From Galbibacter pacificus (GTDB lineage: Bacteria > Bacteroidota > Bacteroidia > Flavobacteriales > Flavobacteriaceae), in assembly GCF_029603165.1 (NCBI RefSeq), contig NZ_JAQSVC010000007.1:62001-126000 (forward strand): a DNA stretch of 64,000 nucleotides, read 5' to 3'. Positions within the stretch are counted from its first letter, which is position 1, and every line of letters begins with the position of its first letter. Of this stretch, positions 1-9,037 are shown piece by piece. A program made the translations under genes and the position numbers. The notes under the pieces were generated by a model, which saw only the letters and a program-made list of their open reading frames with translations, was not told the DNA's origin and made no database searches.

Positions 1-111
1 AAGGCAGCCGATTTATTGATAAAACGGCTGGAAGAAGAAGATTTCGAGCTAAGGCCATACGAGACCGAGATTATCAAATCCAGTCTGGTTAAACGGGAGT
101 CTACCCAATAA
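1..111 (+). CDS. LacI-family transcriptional regulator, C-terminal fragment (cut by window edge)
   Basis: The first 36 codons of the window are open in frame +1 and end at TAA 109-111. The peptide begins KAADLLIKRLEEED and ends SSLVKRESTQ. This is the typical end of a LacI/PurR-type effector-binding domain: an amphipathic helix, then a beta-strand with L-x-x-RxST. It closely resembles the end of the LacI regulator at 27157-28179 (AAKMLIDRLENEDD, then ILQRESTKPI), so the two are probably paralogues. The DNA-binding domain lies outside the window, so the target cannot be inferred. It is convergent with the gene at 153-1052. The family call is firm for so short a piece; the role is unknown. Confidence 0.8.
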   Translation, partial: KAADLLIKRLEEEDFELRPYETEIIKSSLVKRESTQ

Positions 112-119
112 TGGCAATC

Positions 120-136
120 TCTCTATAAATTAGAGA
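120..136. terminator. weak hairpin between convergent genes
   Basis: TCTCTA (120-125) and TAGAGA (131-136) form a perfect 6-bp stem with a 5-nt loop, between the stop of the LacI fragment and the stop of the convergent gene at 153. There is only a short A/T tail on either side. It may be a weak bidirectional terminator. Confidence 0.35.
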
Positions 137-152
137 CAAAAGTTCTTCCCGT

Positions 153-1052
153 TCAATCTTCAATAGGTATATATACATCTGTTTTCCATTTTAAGGCATC
201 TCCACCAAGGTTTGGGTTGTTATTAAAGACCTCTATTACCTTATTGCTTACATTAATGGCGTGGTTATCGGCATAATTATAGAGGGCAAACCAAGCATGT
301 TGCGTATACATATAATTGCCATGAAAAATGGCCAGCAATGCGGTGTTTTTACTTACTTCTCTTAAAAAAATAGCTTCTGATGGAACGGGTAGTTTTTCTA
401 TCCCCTTTACGGGAAAACAAAAATCCATGTCAATACTATCGGTAAGCTTGTTATATTCATTAATAACAACCATGGGGTTGCCATCTGGCTGTATATTGTT
501 TTCAATGATATAATTGCTTAAATAATTATAATTACGCATCATCTGTCCAGCCTTTCCTTCGGGGGTGGTCTTGGCATTTACACAAACACATTGCTTGTTT
601 GGCATGGTAGCGGTGCCTTCTATTTGTACTTTAAAAGTTGAAATGTTTAAGTCTAGCGTTTTTTTAAAATTGATTAATAGGTCTTTGGTCGTGGCCGTAA
701 AATCGGTTTTAAAAAAAGGGGCCGTTATCCGGTTGCTTATACTCTTCCCGGGTTGTTTTATGCCAATATTTACTTCGGTAACAGAATCGTTAACACTATT
801 AATGTCCCAATAAAGCATATAGTTTTTGCCTTTATAGCTTAGCTGCTGTGTAAGGGAAGCATACAAAGTACTGTCTATGGTTTTTGTGGCAATGGCATCG
901 TTTGTATTGTGCCAATTGGAAATGCTGTAAAGGATACTCCCCGCACTTGTTTTTTCCTTAAAAGTATAAATGTAATCTGACTTTTTAACAAACAGGTACC
1001 AAACAAGAACTGCCAAAAGGAGCAGACCAATAACAAAAAGGATTTTTTTCAT
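153..1052 (-). CDS. membrane-anchored protein with GyrI-like (AraC effector-binding type) small-molecule domain
   Basis: 299 residues. The N-terminus (about 4-22) is one hydrophobic helix with few charges before it, so the protein is probably anchored with its bulk in the periplasm. The C-terminal half (about 215-299) has the pattern of the GyrI-like/AraC effector-binding fold: a strand with AIFLREV, then ALLAIFHGNYMYTQHAW, a helix, E/N-rich VFNNNP, and the terminal strand WKTDVYIPI. No DNA-binding domain is present. This fold binds small, often hydrophobic or cationic ligands in multidrug regulators, so a ligand-binding or chaperone-like role outside the cytoplasm is possible (inference). 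It is the last gene of the VCBS-haloperoxidase operon, 15 nt after the haloperoxidase stop. Confidence 0.65.
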   Translation of the reverse strand: MKKILFVIGLLLLAVLVWYLFVKKSDYIYTFKEKTSAGSILYSISNWHNTNDAIATKTIDSTLYASLTQQLSYKGKNYMLYWDINSVNDSVTEVNIGIKQPGKSISNRITAPFFKTDFTATTKDLLINFKKTLDLNISTFKVQIEGTATMPNKQCVCVNAKTTPEGKAGQMMRNYNYLSNYIIENNIQPDGNPMVVINEYNKLTDSIDMDFCFPVKGIEKLPVPSEAIFLREVSKNTALLAIFHGNYMYTQHAWFALYNYADNHAINVSNKVIEVFNNNPNLGGDALKWKTDVYIPIED

Positions 1053-1067
1053 TTAATGTTTCCGGTT

Positions 1068-2426
1068 TTATTTATTTAGGGCAATTTTTTCATTGCTCAT
1101 ATCGCTTAACTTGTTTAATATATACCCTGCCATGTTCCTGCCTTGGTCAATGCCAACCTCAATGGCCGCCCTGTAATGAATACCGCCATACATCCTGCTC
1201 ATTGCAGCTTCATCGGCCGCTTTATTAAAAGAAGGAAAAGATCTTATGGGAATGCCATATGGAGTTTCAGTATCATCGTCAAAAGAAAAATTATCCCCAA
1301 AAATAGAAGTCAGCGTTTTGGCCGCAGCACCAGAAACCACCGAATGTCCACTGGTATACTCGGGAAAAGGCGGCGTTTGTAAAATAGGTTTCCAGTTTTC
1401 GTCTATATACAAGTTGATAACTGTTTCCGGGCGTATTAAATTACTCCTGTATTTTTCGTCCCAACAACTTATAAATCCATCAAAAATGGCAATGGCTGTT
1501 TTGGTATAGGCAAATACCGTTTCGTTAAAGTTGGTTTTCGCTTTTCTACAGGCAATTTTTGTAATGCCTATCCAATGTGCCCCGGGGGTAATTTTTTTGG
1601 TGGCAAACATTAAATGACCTTTGGTAACGGATACATATGGGTTACAGTCCCAAAACTGCGCAATGGCCACACCATCGGAAGTATCGCCTTCTTGGGTTAT
1701 TCTATTTCCAACGTCATACACTTCTTTTGCTTCTTTAAAAAACTTGCTATCCTTATCCAAAGAAAATTCTGGCGGTGGAATAGGTTTAAATTGAGAAGCA
1801 GAATCTATAACCAAGGTCCTTATTTTGTCCCAGTGTGGCTCAATGCCGTCCATATATGCAGGGGGCGTGGGCTGCCACCTAGAGGGGTCGTCCGTATCGA
1901 CCGTAAACTTGGGCATGGTGCGCGTTTGTTTGTAATTGTCTTTATCCATCCATGCTTTCATAAAAGAAACCACATCCATGGCATACTTTTTTGAAGTTTC
2001 AAACTCTGTTTCATTAACTTTTTTCCATGAGGTATACAAACTATCCTGATAACTGGAAATACGGTCTTCTGAAAAGATTAAAGATTTGCTTAGTTCTAAA
2101 TGGGCAATCAATGCAGCTACCCGATAATTAACATGCTCAGTGTTTTGGGGTTTTGGAATGGATTTTAAACCATTGAGTTTTCCGGCAAGGGAATTGTAAT
2201 TCGGATCGTCGAGCGCCATAATTTCGTATGCGGCAATGTCTGGATAGACAAAAATCCTGCTCACTACTACGGGCGAGAAAATATCGTGTATCATTACTTC
2301 AACAACTTTGTCTATTGCTTGATGCATGTTTTCTGAAGTAATTTCGATTGGTTTTTCTTCTTTGTTGCACGAAGCCAATATTACCAATGAAATGATGCAT
2401 AGAAATGAAAGAAAAATACGTTTCAT
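1068..2426 (-). CDS. vanadium-dependent haloperoxidase (PAP2 superfamily) lipoprotein
   Basis: 452 residues with a lipoprotein signal (LASC, Cys20) followed by NKEE, an acidic stretch of the kind linked to surface export of lipoproteins in this class. The fold is all-helical PAP2/vanadium haloperoxidase. The three vanadate-binding motifs are present: K325 and R332 in KYRSNLIRP, S359-G360-H361 in PPFPEYTSGH, and R411 and H417 in SRMYGGIHY. As I remember the published Zobellia vanadium iodoperoxidase, the catalytic residues have the same spacing, and nearby W322, F354 and Y264 also have counterparts there. The expected reaction is H2O2-dependent oxidation of iodide, perhaps bromide, to hypohalous acid. 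A PAP2 acid phosphatase is the alternative. It starts 4 nt after the stop of the VCBS gene at 2431-5700, so it is clearly co-transcribed. Confidence 0.85.
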   Translation of the reverse strand: MKRIFLSFLCIISLVILASCNKEEKPIEITSENMHQAIDKVVEVMIHDIFSPVVVSRIFVYPDIAAYEIMALDDPNYNSLAGKLNGLKSIPKPQNTEHVNYRVAALIAHLELSKSLIFSEDRISSYQDSLYTSWKKVNETEFETSKKYAMDVVSFMKAWMDKDNYKQTRTMPKFTVDTDDPSRWQPTPPAYMDGIEPHWDKIRTLVIDSASQFKPIPPPEFSLDKDSKFFKEAKEVYDVGNRITQEGDTSDGVAIAQFWDCNPYVSVTKGHLMFATKKITPGAHWIGITKIACRKAKTNFNETVFAYTKTAIAIFDGFISCWDEKYRSNLIRPETVINLYIDENWKPILQTPPFPEYTSGHSVVSGAAAKTLTSIFGDNFSFDDDTETPYGIPIRSFPSFNKAADEAAMSRMYGGIHYRAAIEVGIDQGRNMAGYILNKLSDMSNEKIALNK

Positions 2427-2430
2427 CTGT

Positions 2431-5400
2431 TTATTTTTTGTTGGTTTTTAATTTGTATAATTCAGCTTTCTTATCGTTAATGGTAACCAATAAATAAGCC
2501 TCATTGTTTATGCTTAGTATGTTCAATGCCGTAACTGCTTTACTAGATAGGTCCAGGCCTGCATGCAACGAAAGTTCTACATGTTTATCGTTGTAAATAA
2601 TGGCTCCCGGAAAGGCATCGAACCTGCCATGATATGGCTTTGTGCCGAAATAATTTCCTGCGGCAATAACTTCGTTTTCTCCATCGGCATTTACATCGGC
2701 AGTGGCAAAAGTTGTTATGGGGGAAAGTTGCAGTTTATTTGTAAACGGACGGAAGGTAAAGTTTCCTTTATTGTTTTCCAGCCAACCCGATTGCAAGTTG
2801 TGCACCTCTAAAAGGGTAGCGTTGTCCAGTAATACTTTGTCGAATACTTCTTCCAGGCTCTTTCCCGCAAAATCTTTATAGGTGGTAAATTTTTTTCGCA
2901 TTAAAGACACCAATTGCTCAGAGAGTTCGTCCATATTGGCTATTGTATAATACTTACCATCTTTTTCAGCCGCAACAATGGTTTCGGTACGCTTGTTCTT
3001 GTCAAAATCGGCATAATACATTTTTAAAGGATATTCCTTGCTGGCCTTGAACTTGGAATTGGTGCCCCAATTGCCCAATATGTAATCCATGTCACCATCG
3101 TTGTCCATGTCAAATTCTGTAATGCCCTGCCATAAACCGTGGAGCTTTTCTTCCAAAGGGAATACTTCTTCAAGATTGCTTCCCGTATTTTTATAAAACT
3201 TAGGGGGCATCCACTCGCCAACTACAATTAGGTCTTTTTTTCCATCCTCGTCAAAATCGCTCCAAATGGCATCGGTAACCATTCCCGCTTTTTGTAGGGA
3301 AGGATTTTCCATAACCGAAAAGCTGTTGCCTTCATTTATAAGAAGGAAAGAATTTGGAATGGCGCCAAAATCATAAGAAACCGCATTGCTGCCCAGAAAG
3401 ATGTCCAATTCGCCATCGCCATCAAAATCAAAGGGTTTAGCAACTGAAACATTCTCAAATTGTTCTGGTAACACGCCTTTTATCATGGTGGAGTCTCTGC
3501 CAAGGTATAAAATATTTTTCAGGGGCTCCATTTTAGCATAAAAATCGCCGCCGCCGGTACCAGTAAACAAATCGTTTTTTTTATCGCCGTTCAGGTCGGC
3601 AATAAAAGCAGCAACAACTTCGGTAACAGAATCGTTTTTAATAATATTGGGCGTATTTTTTACAAAACCACTATCGGTTTGCATATATATCATTGCGGGT
3701 TTAAATTTAGAACTTCCAAAGAAAATGTCTTCTTTTCCATCTCCGTTAAGGTCGCCAACGGCCGTGGCAGGACCACGGTCTGAAATTTGGTACGGAATAA
3801 GTTTTTGTCTTAAAAAATCTATATAATTATCTTCTTCGTGTTTAAAATCAATGCCCAAATTGCCATCTATTTTTGTAAAGAAAGACGGCTTGTCTGTAAG
3901 TAATTTGTTAATGGCAAAATGTTTTCTGTTATTTTCAGGTGAAACCACTAAAGTTTGATTTTTGGTCACATTTTTAAGTGTTTGGTAGGTTTTGTCGGGC
4001 CAGACAACCCATAGCGAGTCTATATTGTTTTTATTGTTGTACCCAAAATGCACAATAGGTTCTGATGAAGCTTGAAAACCCCGTACGGTATACAGTTCCC
4101 GATATTGCATATGGCCATTTTGAAAAGAAAACACTTTTGTGCCAATGCCAAAACTATTGGGTTTTTTGTAATTGAATTTTAGCTTTATGTATTTTCCGTT
4201 ATCGTTTGTTTTATTGATATAGATCCCGACAGGCTGATCAATGTTGTTGGTAATTATGTCGATGTCTCCATCGTTATCGAGGTCTCCCATGGCTGTTGCC
4301 CCAGAAATTAGAGTATCTTTTACAATCCATTTTCCCGATTGGTCTTTAAACTGAAGGTCTTTTTGGCCTTCAAAAATAAAATTATGGTATGCTCCGGAAG
4401 GCATCAGGTTGATTGCTTTTTGATCGACCAATTTTGTGTTGTCCAGTTTTTTACGAATCTGCTCGTTTGAAGCAAATTTTATAAAATCAAGATCATTGGG
4501 CCTTTTTGGTATTCCATTGGAAATAAACAGGTCTTGCTCCCCATCTTCATTAAAATCGGCAAACAAGGCACTCCAGCTCCAATCGGTGGCCGCAATGCCG
4601 CTCATTAAAGCCGTTTCGGCATAATTTTCGCCTTCTTGATTTATTTGCAGCATGTTTCTGGTGTATTGATAATGATAACCAAGCTTTTCGGTACGCATTT
4701 TAAGCATTTGTACATTTTCGTCCCCGGCAGAAGACTTTAATACCGTTTCGTCATTGGGGAGCATATCCAGGGAAAGGATGTCCGGAAAACCATCGTGGTT
4801 AATATCGGCCACGTCATTGCCCATGGAAAACCTACTTGTGTGGCCAAAATGCTTTTTAAGGCTTTCGGTAAAAGTTCCGTCGCCATTGTTCAGGTAATAA
4901 TAATCGTCTTCATGAAAATCGTTTCCTACGTAAATATCGGGTAATCCATCCTGATTAAAGTCAGATACCGCCAACCCCAATCCATAACCGTTAACACCAC
5001 CATAAATTCCGGCTTCTTCACTTACGTCGGTAAATGTACCATTGTCGTTTCTCATTAATTTATCGCCGGTGGCATAATTTCTTTTGTACCTTAAATCGGC
5101 CTTGCCATACGATTCCTGTGTGTGCACGGCATGGTTAAGTAAGTAAAGGTCCAAATCGCCATCTTGGTCATAATCTAGAAATGCCGCCGAAGAACTGTAA
5201 GAGTCAAAATCGAGGCCATATTTTCGTGCACTTTCGGTAAAGGTTAAATCACCATTGTTAATATACAATTCGTTATGTCCCCTAAATCCGTTTATGCCAA
5301 CAACAGCACATACATAAATATCGAGCAAGCCATCGCCATTCACGTCGCCCATTATGGCTCCTGTATTCCATGTGCTTTCCCCGCCGATTTTAGCAGATGT

Positions 5401-5700
5401 GGAAATGTCTTCAAACTTTAGGTTCCCTTTGTTGAGGTATAATTTGTTTTTTACTTGGTTACCAGAGAAAAACACATCGGGAAGCCCATCGTTATTAATG
5501 TCGCCAATGGCAACACCGCCGCCGTTGTAGAAATATAAATAATCAAGGATATTTAACTCTTTGGTGGGAGTAACTTGGTTTACAAAGTCAATGCCTGTGT
5601 TGTCGGGAGTAGGGTTGCTAAATAAATCCCCTTCATTTTTACAAGAGACAACCAATAATAAAGCCAATATGAAGACAGGAAATTTATTCATGGATTTCAT
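2431..5700 (-). CDS. VCBS/FG-GAP repeat lipoprotein with ASPIC/UnbV domain (third of three)
   Basis: 1,089 residues with a lipobox (VVSC, then KNEGD). Repeated FG-GAP/VCBS blades carry the calcium-loop motif DxNxDGxxD, for example GDINNDGLPD, DVNGDGLLD, DFNQDGLPD, DINHDGFPD and DLDNDGDID. Together they suggest two integrin-like beta-propellers. Between them, at about 510-585, is an ASPIC/UnbV domain (VRGFQASSEPIVHFG, then SLWVVWPD). These proteins are usually secreted or surface-bound; whether they bind a polymer, metal or partner is not known. The proposed start at 5700 overlaps the upstream gene by 17 bp; an in-frame ATG at 5691 would also keep the signal peptide. It is homologous along its whole length to the next two genes. 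Confidence 0.85.
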   Translation of the reverse strand: MKSMNKFPVFILALLLVVSCKNEGDLFSNPTPDNTGIDFVNQVTPTKELNILDYLYFYNGGGVAIGDINNDGLPDVFFSGNQVKNKLYLNKGNLKFEDISTSAKIGGESTWNTGAIMGDVNGDGLLDIYVCAVVGINGFRGHNELYINNGDLTFTESARKYGLDFDSYSSSAAFLDYDQDGDLDLYLLNHAVHTQESYGKADLRYKRNYATGDKLMRNDNGTFTDVSEEAGIYGGVNGYGLGLAVSDFNQDGLPDIYVGNDFHEDDYYYLNNGDGTFTESLKKHFGHTSRFSMGNDVADINHDGFPDILSLDMLPNDETVLKSSAGDENVQMLKMRTEKLGYHYQYTRNMLQINQEGENYAETALMSGIAATDWSWSALFADFNEDGEQDLFISNGIPKRPNDLDFIKFASNEQIRKKLDNTKLVDQKAINLMPSGAYHNFIFEGQKDLQFKDQSGKWIVKDTLISGATAMGDLDNDGDIDIITNNIDQPVGIYINKTNDNGKYIKLKFNYKKPNSFGIGTKVFSFQNGHMQYRELYTVRGFQASSEPIVHFGYNNKNNIDSLWVVWPDKTYQTLKNVTKNQTLVVSPENNRKHFAINKLLTDKPSFFTKIDGNLGIDFKHEEDNYIDFLRQKLIPYQISDRGPATAVGDLNGDGKEDIFFGSSKFKPAMIYMQTDSGFVKNTPNIIKNDSVTEVVAAFIADLNGDKKNDLFTGTGGGDFYAKMEPLKNILYLGRDSTMIKGVLPEQFENVSVAKPFDFDGDGELDIFLGSNAVSYDFGAIPNSFLLINEGNSFSVMENPSLQKAGMVTDAIWSDFDEDGKKDLIVVGEWMPPKFYKNTGSNLEEVFPLEEKLHGLWQGITEFDMDNDGDMDYILGNWGTNSKFKASKEYPLKMYYADFDKNKRTETIVAAEKDGKYYTIANMDELSEQLVSLMRKKFTTYKDFAGKSLEEVFDKVLLDNATLLEVHNLQSGWLENNKGNFTFRPFTNKLQLSPITTFATADVNADGENEVIAAGNYFGTKPYHGRFDAFPGAIIYNDKHVELSLHAGLDLSSKAVTALNILSINNEAYLLVTINDKKAELYKLKTNKK

Positions 5701-8700
5701 TTACTTTAAAGATTTTTGGTTGCTGATTGTTAATACCGAGCAAAATGTAAGTTTTGCCAGAGGCATCTTGAAAACGTTTAATGTTTTTTACTTCGCCTTT
5801 TACAAACATGCCTGAGGTGTTGTAGTTTTGCCATTCAAAATCTCCTTGGCCATCGCCTAGAAGAACACTGCCATAATTAGCGTCCAAGCGGGAAAATTGC
5901 GGTTTAAACTCGTAATTATTACCGGCCATGATTAAATCTGGGTTTCCATCATTATTTATATCATTGCAATAAATATCGCATACACACGAGAACTGCACTT
6001 GGCTTGGCAGTATTTTTATATCGTATTCGCCGTTTCCTTTATTAACGGCCACTATGGATTCTATGGTATTGACTTCTTTCACGATGGAATTGTTGAACAC
6101 CTCTGTGGAAAAAAGTTCCTGAATGGATTTTTTTGAATATTCCGAAGCTTTTAGATTTTGCTTTTTTAAGGAAGACAATTGTTTGGTCAATTCTTTTTTC
6201 ATATGAATGGGCATATCCTTCCCGTTGATGGAACGCGTTACTATTTGTTCAATGGTACCGTTATTGTCGTAATCGTTGATAAACATTTTCATGGGTGCAT
6301 CAGCAGAAGCTTTATAGGCAATATTGCTTCCTTGATTGCCCAATATTAAATCTATATCGCCGTCATTATCAATATCGGCACTTTCAATGGCGTTCCACCA
6401 ACCACTGTAATTGTCCAGTTGCGTGCTTTCAAGCGCAAGATGCCTGCCAGAATTAAAGAGCACTTTTGGAGACATCCAGTCGCCAACAATTACAAGGTCT
6501 TTTATAGTATCGCCATCCATATCGACCCATTTGGCATCGGTTGCCATACCAACATTTTTTAGGTCGTAAGCCTTACTTTCGGTAACATCTTTAAAAGTAC
6601 CATCGCCTTGATTTTCCAAGAGCAGGTGCTTTGGGTCTATGCCGTAAATTCCCGGGACACTGCGAGAGCCTATAAAAATGTCGGTATCGCCGTCGGCATC
6701 AAAATCGTAGGGTGCAATTACAGAAATATTATGAAGGGTTGCGGGAATATTTTGTTCGCTTTTAGCGAAGTTTCCCTTTCCGTCGTTAAAATAAACTCTT
6801 GCTTTATAATATGTGGCATCGGCTTCTTCATTACCGCCCGTTCCTACCATTAAATCGAGGTCATCATCATTATCAATATCAAAGAAAACGGCATAGGTAT
6901 CTTCTAAGTTTTTATCATTATCAAAAGCATTCTGGTCTATTTTATATAATTTACTATTTCCCTTGTTATTATATAATGCCCCCGACTGGTTTTTTGCCCC
7001 GCCGATATAAATATCTTCATTTCCATCATTGTCAATATCACCCACGGCGACCGCTGGGCCTTCTTGGGAAGTCATTTTACCAATAAGACCTTCATAATCA
7101 AAATCTACAAAATTGTCTTCTTTATGTGGGTTAAGCGCTTTTGTATTAACTTCTGTTAAAAGGGTTTGTTTTGGAGCATATTTTTTAGGATTGTATTTTT
7201 CGCTAGCATTGGCTTGTTTTAATTTAATGACCTTATTAACGGCCAATTGAGTTAGTTTTTCTGTGGTGCCATTGGGCCAAATAATACGTAAGGAATCTAT
7301 TTTTTGGGCCTTGCCAACTCCCAAGGTGGCGGTATAATCCATAGAAGATTGAAAACCTCGGTAAGGAATATGCTCATAAAGTATGGTTTTGTCCTGGATA
7401 TACAATTTGGCGGAGGCACCAATGGCAAATATGTTAGAATTATCTCCTTTGAACCGTAATTTAATATAGTTGTTTTCTTTTAATTTATCGCTATTGTTTT
7501 TATATACAAATGCCTGCATGTTAACATTATTAACAACAATATCCAGATCTCCGTCATTATCCAGGTCTCCATAAGCAACACCGTTGGACATGCTGGGGGT
7601 ATTAAAGCCCCATTCTTCTGTTTTATCTTTAAAAGTTAAGTCTTGGTTGTTTTTATAGGCATAGTTGGGAATTGGTTTTACAGGCATTTTGTCAATAATG
7701 GAATCAATGGCCTGTTTTTTCCCGGTAAGCGCCATATTTTGTATAATTTCGTTCGCAAAAAAGTTTACAAAATCAATATCGGTTAGATCGTGGTTTATGC
7801 CATTGGCCACATAGATGTCTCGGTAACCGTCATTATCCATATCGAATAAAACACCTCCCCAGCTCCAGTCTGTTTTGGCAATGCCGCTAAAATACGCTGT
7901 TTCAGAAAAAGATTCGTTTCCATTGTTTATTTGAAGCGTGTTCTGCATGAATTGTTGCGAGAAATCCTTTCTTTGTTTGAGCCTAAAAATATCATAGCCT
8001 TCAAATTCTGTTACGGTTTTAGTTCTCTGGTCTCCTTCGGGAAGCATGTCGGTAATAAAAATATCGGCAAGCCCATCATTGTTAATATCCGACATATCCA
8101 CGCCCATGGAAGAAAGGCTTAAATGCGAAGTCCATTTTTGTATTTCTTCCCTAAAAGTTCCATCATGGTTGTTGATATAAAGGTAATCCCTTTCGTAAAA
8201 ATCGTTCGAAACATAAATGTCTGGATAAGTATCTTGGTTAATATCACTTATCATAACACCTAGCCCAAAACCTATCAGGCTTCCGTAAATACCGGCTTTT
8301 TCACTTACGTCCACATATTTTCCATTGTCGTTTCTAAGGAGCATATCGCCAACACCCTTAAAAATATCCGGAACACCTTCCCAGTCCTGCGCCCTTACTT
8401 CCCGTTGTTCGGCATATCCCAAACTACTTACGGGGATATTACTGTTGTTTAAAATATAGGCATCTAAATCACCATCTTTGTCATAATCAAAAAATACGGC
8501 ATGTGTTGTAAATCCACTTTTTGCCAAATTATAGGCATCGGCCTGTTCTGTAAAGGTTAGATCGCCGTTGTTAATATAGAGGTCGTTATCGTGGTTGTTC
8601 CCTTCCATGTTCCCGGCATTGGCCACATATATATCCAAGTAGCCATCGCTATTGATGTCGACCATGGTAACGCCTGTAGACCACGGTTTATTCCCGCCAA

Positions 8701-9037
8701 CCCCTGCTTTATCGGTAATGTCTTCAAATTTAAAATTACCTTTGTTAATAAACAGTTTGTTTTTACCCATATTGGCAGTTAAGTATATATCGGGCAGGCT
8801 ATCGTTATTAATATCGCCTATGGCAACCCCGCCGCCGTTATAGAAATTCCTATATTTAAAAATGTTGAAATTTTTTTGATTTTCAATTTCGTTTATAAAA
8901 TCTATACCGCTTTCTTCATGGGGAACCAAGGAAAAAAGAGTCTCCTTTTTTTTAACGTTATCATTTTCTTGTTTCGGGTTTTTGTTACAAGAATAAATGA
9001 TAGAAATCAGGCTTAATCCTAAAATTATTCTTTTCAT
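5684..9037 (-). CDS. VCBS/FG-GAP repeat lipoprotein with ASPIC/UnbV domain (second of three)
   Basis: 1,117 residues, lipobox IYSC followed by NKNPKQ. It has the same layout as its neighbours: an N-terminal block starting GGGVAIGDINNDSLPD, several calcium-type blades (DINSDGYLD, DYDKDGDLD, DINQDTYPD, DMDNDGYRD), a central ASPIC/UnbV domain at about 520-605 (YRGFQSSMDYTATLG, SLRIIWPNGT), then a second group of blades (DIDNDGNED, DFDADGDTD, DIDNDGDID). It overlaps the upstream gene by 4 bp (ATGA) and the downstream one by up to 17 bp, which implies translational coupling. The function is unassigned. A surface scaffold or binding role together with the haloperoxidase is inference. Confidence 0.85.
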   Translation of the reverse strand: MKRIILGLSLISIIYSCNKNPKQENDNVKKKETLFSLVPHEESGIDFINEIENQKNFNIFKYRNFYNGGGVAIGDINNDSLPDIYLTANMGKNKLFINKGNFKFEDITDKAGVGGNKPWSTGVTMVDINSDGYLDIYVANAGNMEGNNHDNDLYINNGDLTFTEQADAYNLAKSGFTTHAVFFDYDKDGDLDAYILNNSNIPVSSLGYAEQREVRAQDWEGVPDIFKGVGDMLLRNDNGKYVDVSEKAGIYGSLIGFGLGVMISDINQDTYPDIYVSNDFYERDYLYINNHDGTFREEIQKWTSHLSLSSMGVDMSDINNDGLADIFITDMLPEGDQRTKTVTEFEGYDIFRLKQRKDFSQQFMQNTLQINNGNESFSETAYFSGIAKTDWSWGGVLFDMDNDGYRDIYVANGINHDLTDIDFVNFFANEIIQNMALTGKKQAIDSIIDKMPVKPIPNYAYKNNQDLTFKDKTEEWGFNTPSMSNGVAYGDLDNDGDLDIVVNNVNMQAFVYKNNSDKLKENNYIKLRFKGDNSNIFAIGASAKLYIQDKTILYEHIPYRGFQSSMDYTATLGVGKAQKIDSLRIIWPNGTTEKLTQLAVNKVIKLKQANASEKYNPKKYAPKQTLLTEVNTKALNPHKEDNFVDFDYEGLIGKMTSQEGPAVAVGDIDNDGNEDIYIGGAKNQSGALYNNKGNSKLYKIDQNAFDNDKNLEDTYAVFFDIDNDDDLDLMVGTGGNEEADATYYKARVYFNDGKGNFAKSEQNIPATLHNISVIAPYDFDADGDTDIFIGSRSVPGIYGIDPKHLLLENQGDGTFKDVTESKAYDLKNVGMATDAKWVDMDGDTIKDLVIVGDWMSPKVLFNSGRHLALESTQLDNYSGWWNAIESADIDNDGDIDLILGNQGSNIAYKASADAPMKMFINDYDNNGTIEQIVTRSINGKDMPIHMKKELTKQLSSLKKQNLKASEYSKKSIQELFSTEVFNNSIVKEVNTIESIVAVNKGNGEYDIKILPSQVQFSCVCDIYCNDINNDGNPDLIMAGNNYEFKPQFSRLDANYGSVLLGDGQGDFEWQNYNTSGMFVKGEVKNIKRFQDASGKTYILLGINNQQPKIFKVNEIHE

